Assembly: GCF_024707105.1 (NCBI RefSeq)
Contig: NZ_JANQAJ010000011.1
Span: 755,488 to 819,487 of the forward strand
Length of the DNA: 64,000 bases
Direction: 5' to 3'
From: Devosia ginsengisoli
GTDB lineage: Bacteria; Pseudomonadota; Alphaproteobacteria; Rhizobiales; Devosiaceae
Below, piece after piece: positions 42,487 to 51,888 of the stretch. Within the stretch, counting starts at the first letter, position 1. Every line of letters begins with the position of its first letter. Below the pieces are notes generated by a model. That model was not told where the DNA came from. It saw only the letters and a list, made by a program, of their open reading frames with translations, and did not search any database. The translations under genes were made by a program, and so were the position numbers.

Positions 42487-43386
42487 ATGACCACGCGCGA
42501 CTGGTTGCTTGACGACTCTCCCACTTCGCGCTGGCAGGCCAGTGTGGGGCGGGCCTATCGGGTGTTCACGGCGCTGCTGCGCAATCCGCTGTCGGTGGTG
42601 GGCGGGATCATCATCCTGGTACTGGTGCTGACAGCGGTGTTTGCGCCGTGGCTGGCGCCCTATTCGGCGACGGGGCAAGATCTGGCGAACCGGCTGGCGC
42701 CGCCTTCCGATATGCACTGGATGGGTACGGACGAATTGGGGCGCGATATCTTTTCGCGGGTGATCTGGGGTAGCCAGATCACCCTGACTATCGTGCTGCT
42801 GGTGGCCCTGATCTCGGCGCCGCTGGGACTGCTGATCGGGGCGGTGGCGGGATATTTCGGTGGCTGGACCGATCGGGTGCTGATGGGCATTACCGATATC
42901 TTCCTGTCGATGCCCAAGCTGATCCTGGCGCTGGCATTCGTGGCGGCGCTCGGGCCGGGCATCAACAATGCGATCATCGCCATCGCCATTACCTCGTGGC
43001 CGGCCTATGCGCGCATTGCGCGGGCGGAGACGCTGACCATACGGAACGCGGAGTTCATTGCGGCGGTGCGGCTGCAGGGGGCCTCTCCCGTGCGGGTGAT
43101 CGTGCGGCATATCCTGCCGCTATGTACGTCCTCGATGATCATTCGCGTGACGCTCGATATGGCCGGGGTGATCCTGACGGCGGCCGGGCTGGGCTTTCTC
43201 GGACTGGGCGCGCAGCCGCCGCTGCCGGAATGGGGCGCGATGATTTCGCGCGGGCGGACGTTCATCCTCGACCAGTGGTGGGTGGCGACCATGCCGGGCT
43301 TCGCGATCATTGTGGTGAGTTTGGGGTTCTGTTTCCTGGGCGATGGGTTGCGGGATGTGCTCGATCCGAAGAGTGAGGGGAAGTGA
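42487..43386 (+). CDS. Dipeptide ABC importer permease (DppC type)
   Basis: 299 aa. First helix VVGGIIILVLVLTAVFAPWL, then the DppC motif HWMGTDELGRDIFSRVIWG, the coupling loop AVRLQGASPVRVIVRHILPL (about residues 197-216), and the end CFLGDGLRDVLDPKSEGK. The short periplasmic segment between helix 1 and the core fits the dipeptide branch. Its TGA overlaps the ATG of the next ATPase gene by one base (43386). Confidence 0.93.
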   Translation: MTTRDWLLDDSPTSRWQASVGRAYRVFTALLRNPLSVVGGIIILVLVLTAVFAPWLAPYSATGQDLANRLAPPSDMHWMGTDELGRDIFSRVIWGSQITLTIVLLVALISAPLGLLIGAVAGYFGGWTDRVLMGITDIFLSMPKLILALAFVAALGPGINNAIIAIAITSWPAYARIARAETLTIRNAEFIAAVRLQGASPVRVIVRHILPLCTSSMIIRVTLDMAGVILTAAGLGFLGLGAQPPLPEWGAMISRGRTFILDQWWVATMPGFAIIVVSLGFCFLGDGLRDVLDPKSEGK

Positions 43387-44219
43387 TGGCACCCCTGCTC
43401 TCGGTTCAGAACCTGCGCGTCAGCTTTCCCACCCATCGCGGCAGGGTCGAGGTCGTCAAAGGCATTTCGTTCACCCTGGGCCGGGAGCGGCTGGGGATTG
43501 TGGGCGAGAGCGGGTCGGGCAAGTCGATGACGGGACGGGCCATCCTCAAGCTCATCCGCAAGCCGGGGCTGGTGACGGCGGATCGGCTGGAATTCGATGG
43601 GGTGGATATTCGCAGCCAGAGCGAAAAGCAGATGCGGGCCATCAGGGGCGCGCGTATTTCCATGGTGATGCAGGACCCCAAGTTTTCGCTCAATCCAGTG
43701 ATGACCGTGGGCGAGCAGATCGCCGAGGCGCTGGTGACGCATGAGAAGCTGCCCCGGCGGGCGGTGAATGAACGAATACTGGCGATGCTGGAAGCGGTGC
43801 GGATCGATGATCCGCAGCGGGTGGCAGGGCTTTATCCGCATGAGGTTTCGGGCGGGATGGGGCAAAGGGTGATGATCGCCATGATGCTGATCCCCGAGCC
43901 GGAACTGCTGATCGCCGACGAGCCAACGTCCGCGCTGGATGTGAGCGTGCAGGCGCAGGTGCTCGACATTATCGACGATCTGGTGACATCGAAGGGCATG
44001 GGGCTGATCCTGATCAGCCATGACCTCAACCTCGTCAGCCGCTATTGCGACCGGATCCTGGTGATGAATGCCGGGACGGTGGTGGAGGAATGCGCGGCGG
44101 GGGAACTGGACAAGGCGCAGCATCCCTATACGCGCGGGCTGCTGGCGGCGATGCCTGTCATCGACGAAAGCCGGGACGAATTGCCGGTGCTCGACCGGAC
44201 GCAATGGGCGGGCACATGA
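43386..44219 (+). CDS. Dipeptide ABC importer ATP-binding protein (DppD type)
   Basis: 277 aa. Walker [15 protein letters not shown]-loop ISMVMQDPKFSLNPV, signature VSGGMGQRVMIAMML (M-G in place of the usual R/Q) and Walker [16 protein letters not shown]. It is shorter than typical DppD (about 325 aa) because the Cys-rich C-terminal extension is missing. ATG 43386 is preferred to the GTG at 43383. It forms a heterodimer with the ATPase at 44216, with which it overlaps (ATGA). Confidence 0.9.
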   Translation: MAPLLSVQNLRVSFPTHRGRVEVVKGISFTLGRERLGIVGESGSGKSMTGRAILKLIRKPGLVTADRLEFDGVDIRSQSEKQMRAIRGARISMVMQDPKFSLNPVMTVGEQIAEALVTHEKLPRRAVNERILAMLEAVRIDDPQRVAGLYPHEVSGGMGQRVMIAMMLIPEPELLIADEPTSALDVSVQAQVLDIIDDLVTSKGMGLILISHDLNLVSRYCDRILVMNAGTVVEECAAGELDKAQHPYTRGLLAAMPVIDESRDELPVLDRTQWAGT

Positions 44220-44971
44220 GCGCGATTTCTCTCAGCAATCTCGATATTTCCTATGGCGACACCAAGGTGGTGCATGGGGTGAACCTCGACATAGCGGAGG
44301 GCGAAAGCTTCGCGCTGGTGGGCGAGAGCGGATCGGGGAAATCGACCATTCTGCGGGCGATTGCCGGGCTGGCGCCGGACTGGACGGGCGAGATCGCCGT
44401 GCTGGGCAAGACACGCAGCCATGGCATCGAGCGCGATGTGGCGCGGCAGGTGCAGATGGTGTTCCAGGACCCCTATGGATCGCTGCATCCGCGCAAGACC
44501 ATCGACGCCGTGCTGAGCGAGCCGCTCGATATCAACGGCATCGGCAATCGCGGCGAGCGGGTGGAAGCCATGCTCGGCGCGGTGGGGCTGGACCAGCGGT
44601 TCCGGTTTCGCTTTCCGCATCAATTATCGGGCGGGCAGAGGCAGCGCGTGGCGATTGCGCGGGCGCTGATGCTGGAGCCCAAGGTGCTGCTGCTGGATGA
44701 GCCGACTTCGGCGCTGGACGTGTCGGTGCAGGCGGAAATCCTGAACCTGCTCAAGCGCCTGCGTCGGGAACAGGGGCTGACCTATCTGCTGGTGACGCAC
44801 AACCTGCCGGTGGTGAGCTTTCTGTGCGACCGGCTGGCCGTGATGCGGCAGGGGCGGATCGTGGAAGTGGCGGATGTGGAGCTGCTGAAGACCGAGCGGT
44901 TGGTGGAGCCGTATTCGCGGGAGCTGCTGGCGGCGACGGAAGGAAGAGTCCTGGCGGATACCCCTTCCTAG
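44216..44971 (+). CDS. Dipeptide ABC importer ATP-binding protein (DppF type), C-terminus ends in a repeat
   Basis: 251 aa. Walker [15 protein letters not shown]-loop VQMVFQDPYGSLHPRK, signature [15 protein letters not shown] and Walker [15 protein letters not shown]. The frame ends …GRVLADTPS with the stop codon TAG supplied by the palindromic repeat that begins at 44956 (GGATACCCCTTCCTAG). The original 3' end may therefore have been longer or shorter. The protein is complete in all catalytic motifs and lacks only the variable tail of DppF proteins. Confidence 0.9.
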   Translation: MSAISLSNLDISYGDTKVVHGVNLDIAEGESFALVGESGSGKSTILRAIAGLAPDWTGEIAVLGKTRSHGIERDVARQVQMVFQDPYGSLHPRKTIDAVLSEPLDINGIGNRGERVEAMLGAVGLDQRFRFRFPHQLSGGQRQRVAIARALMLEPKVLLLDEPTSALDVSVQAEILNLLKRLRREQGLTYLLVTHNLPVVSFLCDRLAVMRQGRIVEVADVELLKTERLVEPYSRELLAATEGRVLADTPS

Positions 44972-45066
44972 CCTCCCCCTGAACAGCTCGGGGCTTTTGT
45001 TGCCATCCAGCCTTCTCCCGCGCGCAGAACCCCACCCTCGGTCCCTCCCCACGGGGGGAGGGAGGC
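44956..45066. repeat. Truncated 'CCTCCTAGCC' repeat plus GC-rich palindrome
   Basis: GGATACCCCTTCCTAGCCTC starts like the other copies but the second arm is replaced by other text. CCCTCCCCACGGGGGGAGGG follows at about 45041-45062. The first part overlaps the last codons of the ATPase gene. Confidence 0.75.
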
Positions 45067-45102
45067 GAAGGGGCCGAGAATTCAAACTCAAGGATCAATT
45101 TC

Positions 45103-45591
45103 ATGACTGACTATGCTGACGCCATTGCGCGGTTCGATGCCGATATTGCCGAGGCCAAGGGGGCCGACGCGGCGTTTTCGGCGCTGCAGGCGCTTGTTCA
45201 GGCGACGGTGGGGGCGAAGCTCTTCACCTATATGACCGTGGACATGGCGAACGAAGTGGCGCGGCGTGCCTATACGAGCGACGCGGCGAACTATCCGACG
45301 TCGGGGACCAAGCCGATCCGCTACGATTCATGGTTCGATATCGTGCACAAGGAGCGGAAGTATTTCGTGGCCAATACGATCGCCGATATCGCCAAGGTGT
45401 TTCCGGACTATGAACTGATCAATTCGCTGGGCTGCCAGAGCGTGGTGAACATGCCGGTGGTGCTGGGCGGGGCGCTGGTGGGGACGGTGAACATGCTCGA
45501 TGTGGAGGGGTATTATACGCCGGAGCGGGTGGCGGCGATCCGTGAGGTGGTGGCGGTTCCGGCGAAGCTGGCGGCGATGGTGGCGCGCTGA
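45103..45591 (+). CDS. Stand-alone GAF-domain protein
   Basis: 162 aa, essentially one GAF domain. TVGAKLFTYMTVDMANEVAR, YDSWFDIVHKERKYFVANT, CQSVVNMPVVLGGALVGTVN and LDVEGYYTPERVAAI follow the GAF secondary-structure pattern. There is no fused output domain. A second protein of the same type is encoded at 56425-56916, sharing the GTKPI and SLGC-type/LGC segments and also next to a peptide importer. It follows the dipeptide operon and may be its last gene. The ligand and role are unknown. It does not show the three conserved cysteines of methionine-R-sulfoxide reductases. Confidence 0.8.
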   Translation: MTDYADAIARFDADIAEAKGADAAFSALQALVQATVGAKLFTYMTVDMANEVARRAYTSDAANYPTSGTKPIRYDSWFDIVHKERKYFVANTIADIAKVFPDYELINSLGCQSVVNMPVVLGGALVGTVNMLDVEGYYTPERVAAIREVVAVPAKLAAMVAR

Positions 45592-45616
45592 AAGGCGAAG
45601 ACGATTGTTGCCAAGG

Positions 45617-45800
45617 GGATACCCCCTCCTAGCCTCCCCCTGATAGGGGGAGGAACAGATTGGGGATGTGGCACCCTTCCCTTCTCCCCTTGCGGGAGAA
45701 GGTGCCCCGAAGGGGTGGATGAGGGGTTGCTTCCAAAACATCGGACTCGCGGGGAGAACCCCTCACCCGGTTTTCCGCAGGGGGCGAGGGGTGGCTCCAC
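45617..45800. repeat. Repeat cluster between GAF gene and putA
   Basis: A full 'CCTCCTAGCC' copy (45617-45660) is followed by CCCTTCTCCCCTTGCGGGAG with AAGGTGCCCCGAAGGGG (45680-45720), a second repeat family, and then ACCCCTCACCCGG…GGGGCGAGGGGTGG (45759-45795), a third. No gene lies in between. Confidence 0.8.
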
Positions 45801-46555
45801 TCCTGGGCGATATCTATCCCGCCTGTGCCATCAGCGTGGCGTTGCCGCCGGCGGCTGTGGTGTCGATGCAGACGTGGCGTTCGACGAGGAGGCGGGCGCC
45901 GTCCTCTGCTGAGGTCAGTAGCGGGATGATGGCGCCTTCGCGGGCGCTGAGAGCCTGGCGGATGGACCGGAGATCGCTGTCTTCGGCGAAGTAAGCCACG
46001 GCGTCGAAGGTCGTGGCATTGGTCAGGGTGTCGAGATCGAGATTGGCCAGAATGGCGGTGTTGCCCGAGGTGGCGGCCATGGTGGCCTGAGCTTGCTGAT
46101 CCGCGGGCGTGGGGCCGAGGCAGAGCACGGTGCCGCGCGGTGCGGTGTGCATGATGTTGCTTTCGCCGGTGGGGCCGGGCAGCGGCAGTGGCGCTGTCTG
46201 GGCGGAGCCGTAGCCCAGGGTGAAGCGCGGCAGGTAGTGCGGGCCGCCGGCCTTGGGGCCGGTGCCGGAGAGACCTTCGCCGCCGAAGGGCTGGGAGCCG
46301 ACGACAGCGCCGATCTGGTTGCGGTTGATATAGATATTGCCAGCGCGGACGCTGTTCGAAACCTGGCGGACGCGCGAGGAAATGCGGGTGTGGAGGCCGA
46401 AAGTGAGGCCGTAGCCGCTCGCGTTGATGGCCGATATGACCGCATCCAGTTCGTCGGATTTGAAGGTGGCGATGTGGAGGACGGGGCCGAAGATTTCTTC
46501 GGCGAGGTCGGCAATGGATTTGATGCGCAGGACGGTGGGGGCGACGAAGGTCCCA

Positions 46556-46620
46556 GTGCCCGAACCTCGTGGTTCTGTTCTCGCAAGAGCTCGCACCTCA
46601 CCATGAGGTTCTCCGGGGGG
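46556..46620. repeat. Palindromic repeat inserted in the P5C dehydrogenase part of putA
   Basis: AACCTCGTGGT (46563-46573) and ACCATGAGGTT (46600-46610) can pair at 10 of 11 positions. The arms match those of the element just before putA at 49316-49350. It falls between the codons for RLKELP and GTGTFVAP, where ALDH proteins have only a short turn, and coincides with the loss of frame. Confidence 0.8.
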
Positions 46621-47589
46621 CTGGGCAGCTCCTTCAAGCGATGAATCAGATTCCTGTTTTTCTCGTAAGTGTCGATATGGGCCTGGATTTTTGCTCTGGC
46701 GGCTTCGTCGATGACGGGGCCGATATCGGTGCTGAGGTGCCAGGGATTACCCATGGTCAGTTCGTCCATGGCGCCTTTCAGCATCTCGATGGTTCGTTCA
46801 GCGGCATCCTCCTGCACATAGAGGACGCGGAGGGCGGAGCAGCGCTGGCCTGCGGACTGGAAGGCGGAGGCGAGGATGTCGCGCACGGCCTGTTCGGGGA
46901 GCGCGGTGGAATCCACGATCATGGCGTTGAGGCCGCCGGTTTCGGCGATGAGGGGCGCTGATGGCGCCAAATGGGCGGCCATGGCGCGGTCGATCTTGCG
47001 GGCGGTGGGGAGCGAGCCGGTGAAGACGACGCCTGAAATGGCGGGATTAGAGGTCAGGGCGGTGCCGACCTCCCCTGCCCCCGGCAGGAGCTGGATGGCG
47101 TCGGTGGGAATGCCGGCCTGGTGCATGAGCTGGACGGCGCGGAAGGCGATGAGCGGGGTCTGCGGGGCGGGCTTGGCGAGGACGGGATTGCCGGCCACGA
47201 GGGCGGCAGCGATCTGGCCGGTGAAGATGGCCAGGGGGAAATTCCACGGCGAGATGGCTGATATGGGGCCGCGGGGGGATGCGAGGGGATGGCGCTCGGC
47301 CTCGACGGCGTAATAGCGCAGGAAATCGACGGCTTCGCGGACTTCGGCCACGGCATCGGCCCAGGTCTTGCCGGCTTCGCGGGCGAGGAGGGCGAAGAGT
47401 TCGGGGCGGTTGGCTTCGTAGAGGTCGGCCGCGGCGCGGAGGAGATTGGCACGGGTTTGCACCGGGGTTTGCGGCCAGGGGGATCGGGTGGCGGCGGAGA
47501 TGGCGGTGGCGACGTCGGCATCGGTGGCGTTGGTGACGGTGCCGAGGATGTCGGTGGGATCGGCGGGGTTGGTGAGCGGGGAAGTATCG

Positions 47590-47640
47590 GAGTACCCCCT
47601 CCTAACCTCCCCCTGATAGGGGGAGGAACCGTGCGGTGGT
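47590..47640. repeat. 'CCTCCTAGCC' family repeat inserted in frame in putA
   Basis: AGTACCCCCTCCTAACCTCC followed by CCCTGATAGGGGGAGGAACC: the same element as at 45617 and 49927. It adds about 18 residues at roughly position 553-570, between WYAEPLI and PLTNPADPTD, without breaking the frame. Confidence 0.85.
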
Positions 47641-49315
47641 CGTAGCGCGATCAGCGGTTCGGCGTACCATTGGGTGGTGGCGAAGGTGGTGCGGGCGGAT
47701 TCCATATCCGGGAAGGCGATGGGGTCGGTGAGGTCGAGGCCGATGGAGTTTTGGCGCGGGGCGAAGATGGCTGAGGGGGATGGAATGGCCGGGTTGGGGA
47801 TGGCTTCGAGGGCCAGCACCTTGGCCACGGGATCCTCCGCAACCACCGAGGCCGGGATGTCTTCGTCGGCGATCTGGTAGACGAAGGAGCCGTTGGCGCC
47901 GTTTTCGAGGAGGCGGCGGACGAGATAGGCCAACAGGTCCTTGTGGGCACCGACGGGGGCGTAGATGCGGGTGCGGGTGCCGTGATTTGTTCGAAGCACT
48001 TCATGCAGGCGCTCACCCATGCCGTGGAGGCGCTGGAACTCGAAGGTTTCAGGCCCCCTGCCCGCTTTGGTGGCCAGGTGGAGCACGGCGCAGGCGGTGT
48101 GGGCGTTGTGGGTGGCGAATTGCGGGTAGATATTGCCGGCGGCGAAGAGCTTTTTCGCGGCGGCGATGTAACTGATATCGGTCGAGGCCTTGCGGGTGAA
48201 GACGGGGTAGCCCGGCAGGCCGAGGACCTGGGCGCGCTTGATCTCGGCATCCCAATAGGCGCCCTTGACCAGGCGGACCATGATGCGGCGATCGAGGGAT
48301 TTGGCGGTGGCGTCGAGCCAGTCGATCAGGGGGAGGACGCGCTTGCCATAGGCCTGGACGACGACGCCGAAGCCGTCCCAACCCGCCAGTTCGGGCGTGG
48401 CCAAGACTTCGGCGATGATGTCGAGGGAGAGATCGAGGCGGTCGGCTTCCTCGGCGTCGATATTGAAACCCATGTTTGCGGCCCTGGCGGCGAGAGCCAG
48501 TTTACGAGTCAGATCAACCAGTTCGGCCATGACGCGGTGGCGCTGCGCGAACTCGTAGCGCGGGTGGAGGGCGGAGAGTTTTACCGAAATGCCGGGATTG
48601 TCGCGGACCGAGGGAGACGTGCAGCGCGGGGCCAGGGTGGCGATGGCGCGGGAATAGGCGTCGAAATATCGGGCGGCGTCGGCGCCGGTGCGAGCGGCTT
48701 CGCCCAGCATGTCGTAGGAATAGCGGTAGCCTTGCGCTTCGGGCTTGCGGGCATTGAAAACGGCTTCGTCGATGGTGCGGCCGAAGACGAACTGGCTGCC
48801 CAGCAGGCGCATGGCCTGGGCGACGGCGGTGCGGATGACCGGTTCGCCGAGGCGGGCTATGGCGCGGTGGAGGGCATTGCGCGGGCCGATTTCGGGATCG
48901 CCGAGAACGTCGGCGGTGAGGCTGAGGGCCCAGGAAGAAAAGTTCACCAACTGGTTGGGCGAGCCGCCGAAATGGCCCGTCCAGTCGGAGCCGCCGACCT
49001 TGTCGTGGATGAGGGCATCGACGGTTTCGGCATCGGGCACGCGGAGCAAGGCTTCGGCCAGGGACATGAGGGCAACGCCCTCGTCGGTGGCGAGGCCGTA
49101 TTCGGCGAGGAAGGACTCCATCAGGCCGAGGCGGTTGCCCTTGCGGACCGAGGTGACGAGGGCCTCGGCATGGGCTGAGATGGATTGGCGTGCCGTGGCA
49201 TCGAGGCCGGTGGCGGCGATGAGGTCGTGGACGAGGGTGGTTTCGTCGGCCAGGTTCTGGGCGCGGAGGATGTGGCGGATGGTGGTGATGGCGGTCACGG
49301 GGGCTCCTGGGGCAC

Positions 49316-49350
49316 GACCTCGTGGTTCGACAGGCTCACCATGAGGTCTG
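49316..49350. repeat. Palindromic repeat GACCTCGTGGT … ACCATGAGGTC
   Basis: Arms GACCTCGTGGT and ACCATGAGGTC around TCGACAGGCTC form a hairpin. It lies just upstream of the putA start, between putA and the divergent Lrp gene; a relative is inside putA at 46556. Confidence 0.75.
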
Positions 49351-49447
49351 CTGAGAATACAGGGCAATTGGCAGGCGTTTCGCCTGATCTGATGGCGCTA
49401 AGCGGCGTGAAGCGTTATCGTGAAGGCAGATTGCAGGATTTACGCCC

Positions 49448-49915
49448 ATGAAAACCGTTACATACGAGACTTTGGACCAGATCGACCGGCATATCCTGGA
49501 TGAGTTGGCCAAGGATGGGCGGATCAGCGTGGCGGAGCTGAGCCGGCGGGTGAACCTGAGCAAGACGCCGTGCCAAGCGCGGATCACGCGGTTGGAGAAG
49601 GCCGGGTATATATTGGGGTATCGAGCGGTGATCGACCCCAAGCGGCTGGGATTGCCGCATGTGGCGTTTGTCGAGGTGAAGCTGAGCGATACGCGCAAGG
49701 CGGCGCTGGATGCCTTCAACAAGGCGGTGCGGGCGATTCCGGAGGTGGAGCAGGCGCATATGATCGCGTCGAGCTTCGACTATCTGCTCAAGGTGCGGAC
49801 CAAGGATATTGCCGACTATCGGGAGGTGCTGGGGGAGCGGATCAGCGCCCTGCCCCATGTGGCGCATACGTCGACGCATGTGTCGATGGAGGCGGTGAAG
49901 GGGGATGAGGAGTGA
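49448..49915 (+). CDS. Lrp/AsnC-family regulator, probable putA activator (PutR)
   Basis: 155 aa. HTH_AsnC (about residues 9-55: IDRHILDELAKDGRISVAEL, SRRVNLSKTPCQARITRLEK) is followed by the RAM effector domain (GLPHVAFVEVKLSDTRKAAL, VEQAHMIASSFDYLLKVRTK). It is divergent from putA with 149 bases between, as PutR is in Agrobacterium and Rhodobacter, where it senses proline and activates putA. The ATG at 49448 has no strong ribosome site (GGATTTACGCCC). Function by family and position is quite secure. Confidence 0.92.
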   Translation: MKTVTYETLDQIDRHILDELAKDGRISVAELSRRVNLSKTPCQARITRLEKAGYILGYRAVIDPKRLGLPHVAFVEVKLSDTRKAALDAFNKAVRAIPEVEQAHMIASSFDYLLKVRTKDIADYREVLGERISALPHVAHTSTHVSMEAVKGDEE

Positions 49916-49926
49916 GGGGGTTTAGC

Positions 49927-50044
49927 GGATACCCCCTCCTAGCCTCCCCCTGATAGGGGGAGGAACAGATCGAGCTTGGGCACTATGGTGCCTCAATCAC
50001 CGCGCGGATTCCTCCCCCTTTTCAGGGGGAGGTTAGGGGGTATT
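49927..50044. repeat. Two inverted copies of the 'CCTCCTAGCC' palindromic repeat
   Basis: Forward copy 49927-49970 and reverse copy 50005-50044 (CCTCCCCCTTTTCAGGGGGAGG then TTAGGGGGTATT), facing each other as at 38620-38740. They follow the Lrp gene. Confidence 0.85.
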
Positions 50045-50067
50045 CACGCATGAACTCGCGGAGCGAT

Positions 50068-50145
50068 ACCCCCACCCTGCTCGATTCAACGGACTTAGCT
50101 GAAGCTAAGCCCTATCTCGCTTCCCTCCCCACAAGGGGGAGGGTG
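50068..50145. repeat. Intergenic palindromic repeat (CGATTCAACGGACTTAGC family), copy 2
   Basis: Same sequence as 13922-14000 apart from a few changes (AGCTGAAGCTAAGCCC here; AGCAAACGCTAAGTCC there). No gene is found between 49916 and 50242; the gap is filled by repeats and the 3' flank of oppA. Confidence 0.75.
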
Positions 50146-50242
50146 GGTGCGGTGGTTGCGGCACGCTCCTGCCCTCGCTTGCGCTCGGGCGTTCGGCGCT
50201 CAAATCGCTCCACCGGAGCGATTTGCCCCTGCGGGTCGCGCC

Positions 50243-51826
50243 TCACTCCATAAAGTGAGCATCCCGGAAGTATGGGACGTTCAGGGTCGAGCGCCAGAAG
50301 CCCATCACTTCGGGGCTCATCATCATGTAGTTGTTGCGGTGGTATTGCGGCAGGATGACGTGGTCATTCATCAGGATGGCCTCGGCCTTGCGCATTTCGG
50401 CGAGGGACTCGGCTTCGTCGCCGGTGGCCTTGGAGGCGGCGATGGCGGCGTCATAATCGGCATTGGACCAATTGGCGAGATTGTTCGGGCTGCCGGTGAC
50501 GAAGTTATCGAGGAAGGTCATGGGGTGCGGATAGTCGGCGCCCCAGCCCATCTGGGCGATCTGGTATTCGACCTTCTGGACCTCGGGATAGAAGACCTGC
50601 CATTCGGTGGCCTGGATATCGACGTCGATATTGAGGTTCTGCTTCCACATCTGCTGGATGGCTTCGAGCAGCTTTTCGATCGGCGGGGACGAATAGGTGA
50701 CGAAGAGCGTCTTGGGGAAGCCCTCGCCATTGGGGTAGCCGGCTTCGGCCAACAGGGCCTGGGCCTCTTCGACTTCGGCAACGGGGGCGAGGCCGAAGGT
50801 GTCGCGACCCTCGGTGAATTCCTCGCCGGCTATGGTCATGCCGGGCGGGACGAGGCCCATGGCCGGAATATCGGCGGATTGCAGGACGAATTCGACGATT
50901 TCCTCGCGGTCGATGGCCATGGAGAGGGCCTGGCGAACCTTGAGATTGTCGAGCGGGGCCTGATGCGGATTGAAGAAGGCATAGGTGGTGCCGAGGGCGG
51001 GCACGACCATGAAGGCGTCGGACTCGACCGAGAGGCGCGGGATTTCAGGCGCGGGGACGGATTCGATGCCGTCGACATCGCCGGCTTCCATGGCGGCGAG
51101 GGCCGTGGCCGGATCGGGGATCAGGCGGAAGGTGAGCTTGTCGAGGGAAACCGCGTTGGCGTCGTAATATTCCGGGTTCTTCTCGAAGACGACGGACTCG
51201 CCCTGGTTGAACGCGGTGACGCGGAAGGGGCCGGTGCCGATGAAGGTGGCGGGATTGCGCGTCCAGCCTTCGGGATCGGCTTCAACCACGTCCTGTCGGA
51301 CCGGGAAGAAGGTGGTGTAGGTCAGCAGTTGCATCATGTAGGGGACGCGCTGCTTGAGGGTGAAGGTCAGCGTCTTGTCGTCGGGGGCGTGGATTTCGAT
51401 GGTGCCTTCGCTGCCGGGGGCGGCATAGGCTTCCTCGGCGCCGACGATGGAGAAGAGCATCGGGGCGTTCATGGCGCCGGTGGCCGGATCGAGCACGCGG
51501 GTCCAGGCATAGACGAAGTCGGATGCCTTGACGGGCTGGCCGTCGGACCAGTTCGCGTCGCGCAGGTGGAAGGTGTAGGTCAGGCCGTCCTCGGAGACTT
51601 CCCAGGATTCGGCGAGGGCGGGGACGATCTCGTTATTGGCGTCGAAGCGAACCAGGCCCTCGAAGGTGTTGCCGATGATGGGCGCAGCGAAGGTTTCGGC
51701 AGTGGTGCCGGGGTCGTATTTGGCGGATTCATTGTTGACCACATAGGTCAGCTCCCCGGCGGCGAAGGCGCCTGCGGTGGAGGCGAGGAAGGCTGCGGTC
51801 AGCAGCGGCAGGAAGTGCTTGGTCAT
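50243..51826 (-). CDS. oppA: Oligopeptide-binding protein (OppA-like, family 5)
   Basis: 527 aa periplasmic protein. Signal peptide MTKHFLPLLTAAFLASTAGAFA. N-terminal LTYVVNNESAKYDPGTTAET, LRDANWSDGQPVKASDFVYA and VRQALSMAIDREEIVEFVLQ are OppA-type signatures, and WGADYPHPMTFLDNFVTGSP is typical of oligopeptide binders. AGGAGAG lies seven bases before the ATG at 51826. It is the last gene of the opp operon, placed after the ATPases rather than first, so it probably has its own promoter or a high level set by RNA stability. Confidence 0.9.
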   Translation of the reverse strand: MTKHFLPLLTAAFLASTAGAFAAGELTYVVNNESAKYDPGTTAETFAAPIIGNTFEGLVRFDANNEIVPALAESWEVSEDGLTYTFHLRDANWSDGQPVKASDFVYAWTRVLDPATGAMNAPMLFSIVGAEEAYAAPGSEGTIEIHAPDDKTLTFTLKQRVPYMMQLLTYTTFFPVRQDVVEADPEGWTRNPATFIGTGPFRVTAFNQGESVVFEKNPEYYDANAVSLDKLTFRLIPDPATALAAMEAGDVDGIESVPAPEIPRLSVESDAFMVVPALGTTYAFFNPHQAPLDNLKVRQALSMAIDREEIVEFVLQSADIPAMGLVPPGMTIAGEEFTEGRDTFGLAPVAEVEEAQALLAEAGYPNGEGFPKTLFVTYSSPPIEKLLEAIQQMWKQNLNIDVDIQATEWQVFYPEVQKVEYQIAQMGWGADYPHPMTFLDNFVTGSPNNLANWSNADYDAAIAASKATGDEAESLAEMRKAEAILMNDHVILPQYHRNNYMMMSPEVMGFWRSTLNVPYFRDAHFME

Positions 51827-51888
51827 CGTCTTCTCTCCTGTGTTTGGGCGGGTTGGCCCCTGCCCGGTCGTTTATTGTCGAGGCCAGC

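Larger units (their letters stand above)
45814..49298 (-). pseudogene. putA: Bifunctional proline dehydrogenase / P5C dehydrogenase, disrupted by a repeat
   Basis: About 1,160 codons. The proline dehydrogenase barrel (to about residue 500) has RLVKGAYWDAEIK, QFATHNAHT and RRLLENGANGSFVYQ; the P5C dehydrogenase half has ISPWNFPLAIFTG, general base in LIAETGGLNAM and nucleophile in SAGQRCSALRVLY. It oxidises proline to glutamate. There is no N-terminal ribbon-helix-helix, so regulation falls to the divergent Lrp protein. Two palindromic repeats lie inside: one in frame at 47590-47640 (encodes RPPHGSSPYQGEVRRGYS in the linker between the domains), and one at 46556-46620 after which the frame must change to reach GTGTFVAPTVLRIKS. 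GTG 49298 has AGGAG six bases upstream. Confidence 0.85.

Noticed and set aside
45103-45591. Free methionine-R-sulfoxide reductase (GAF fold)
   Set aside because: That enzyme needs three conserved cysteines; only one Cys (LGCQS) is present.
46023-46560. C-terminal 180 residues of the longest putA frame (PSSPPPSCASN…)
   Set aside because: The true PutA C-terminus lies in another frame (GTGTFVAPTVLRIK…); this stretch is a frameshift product.
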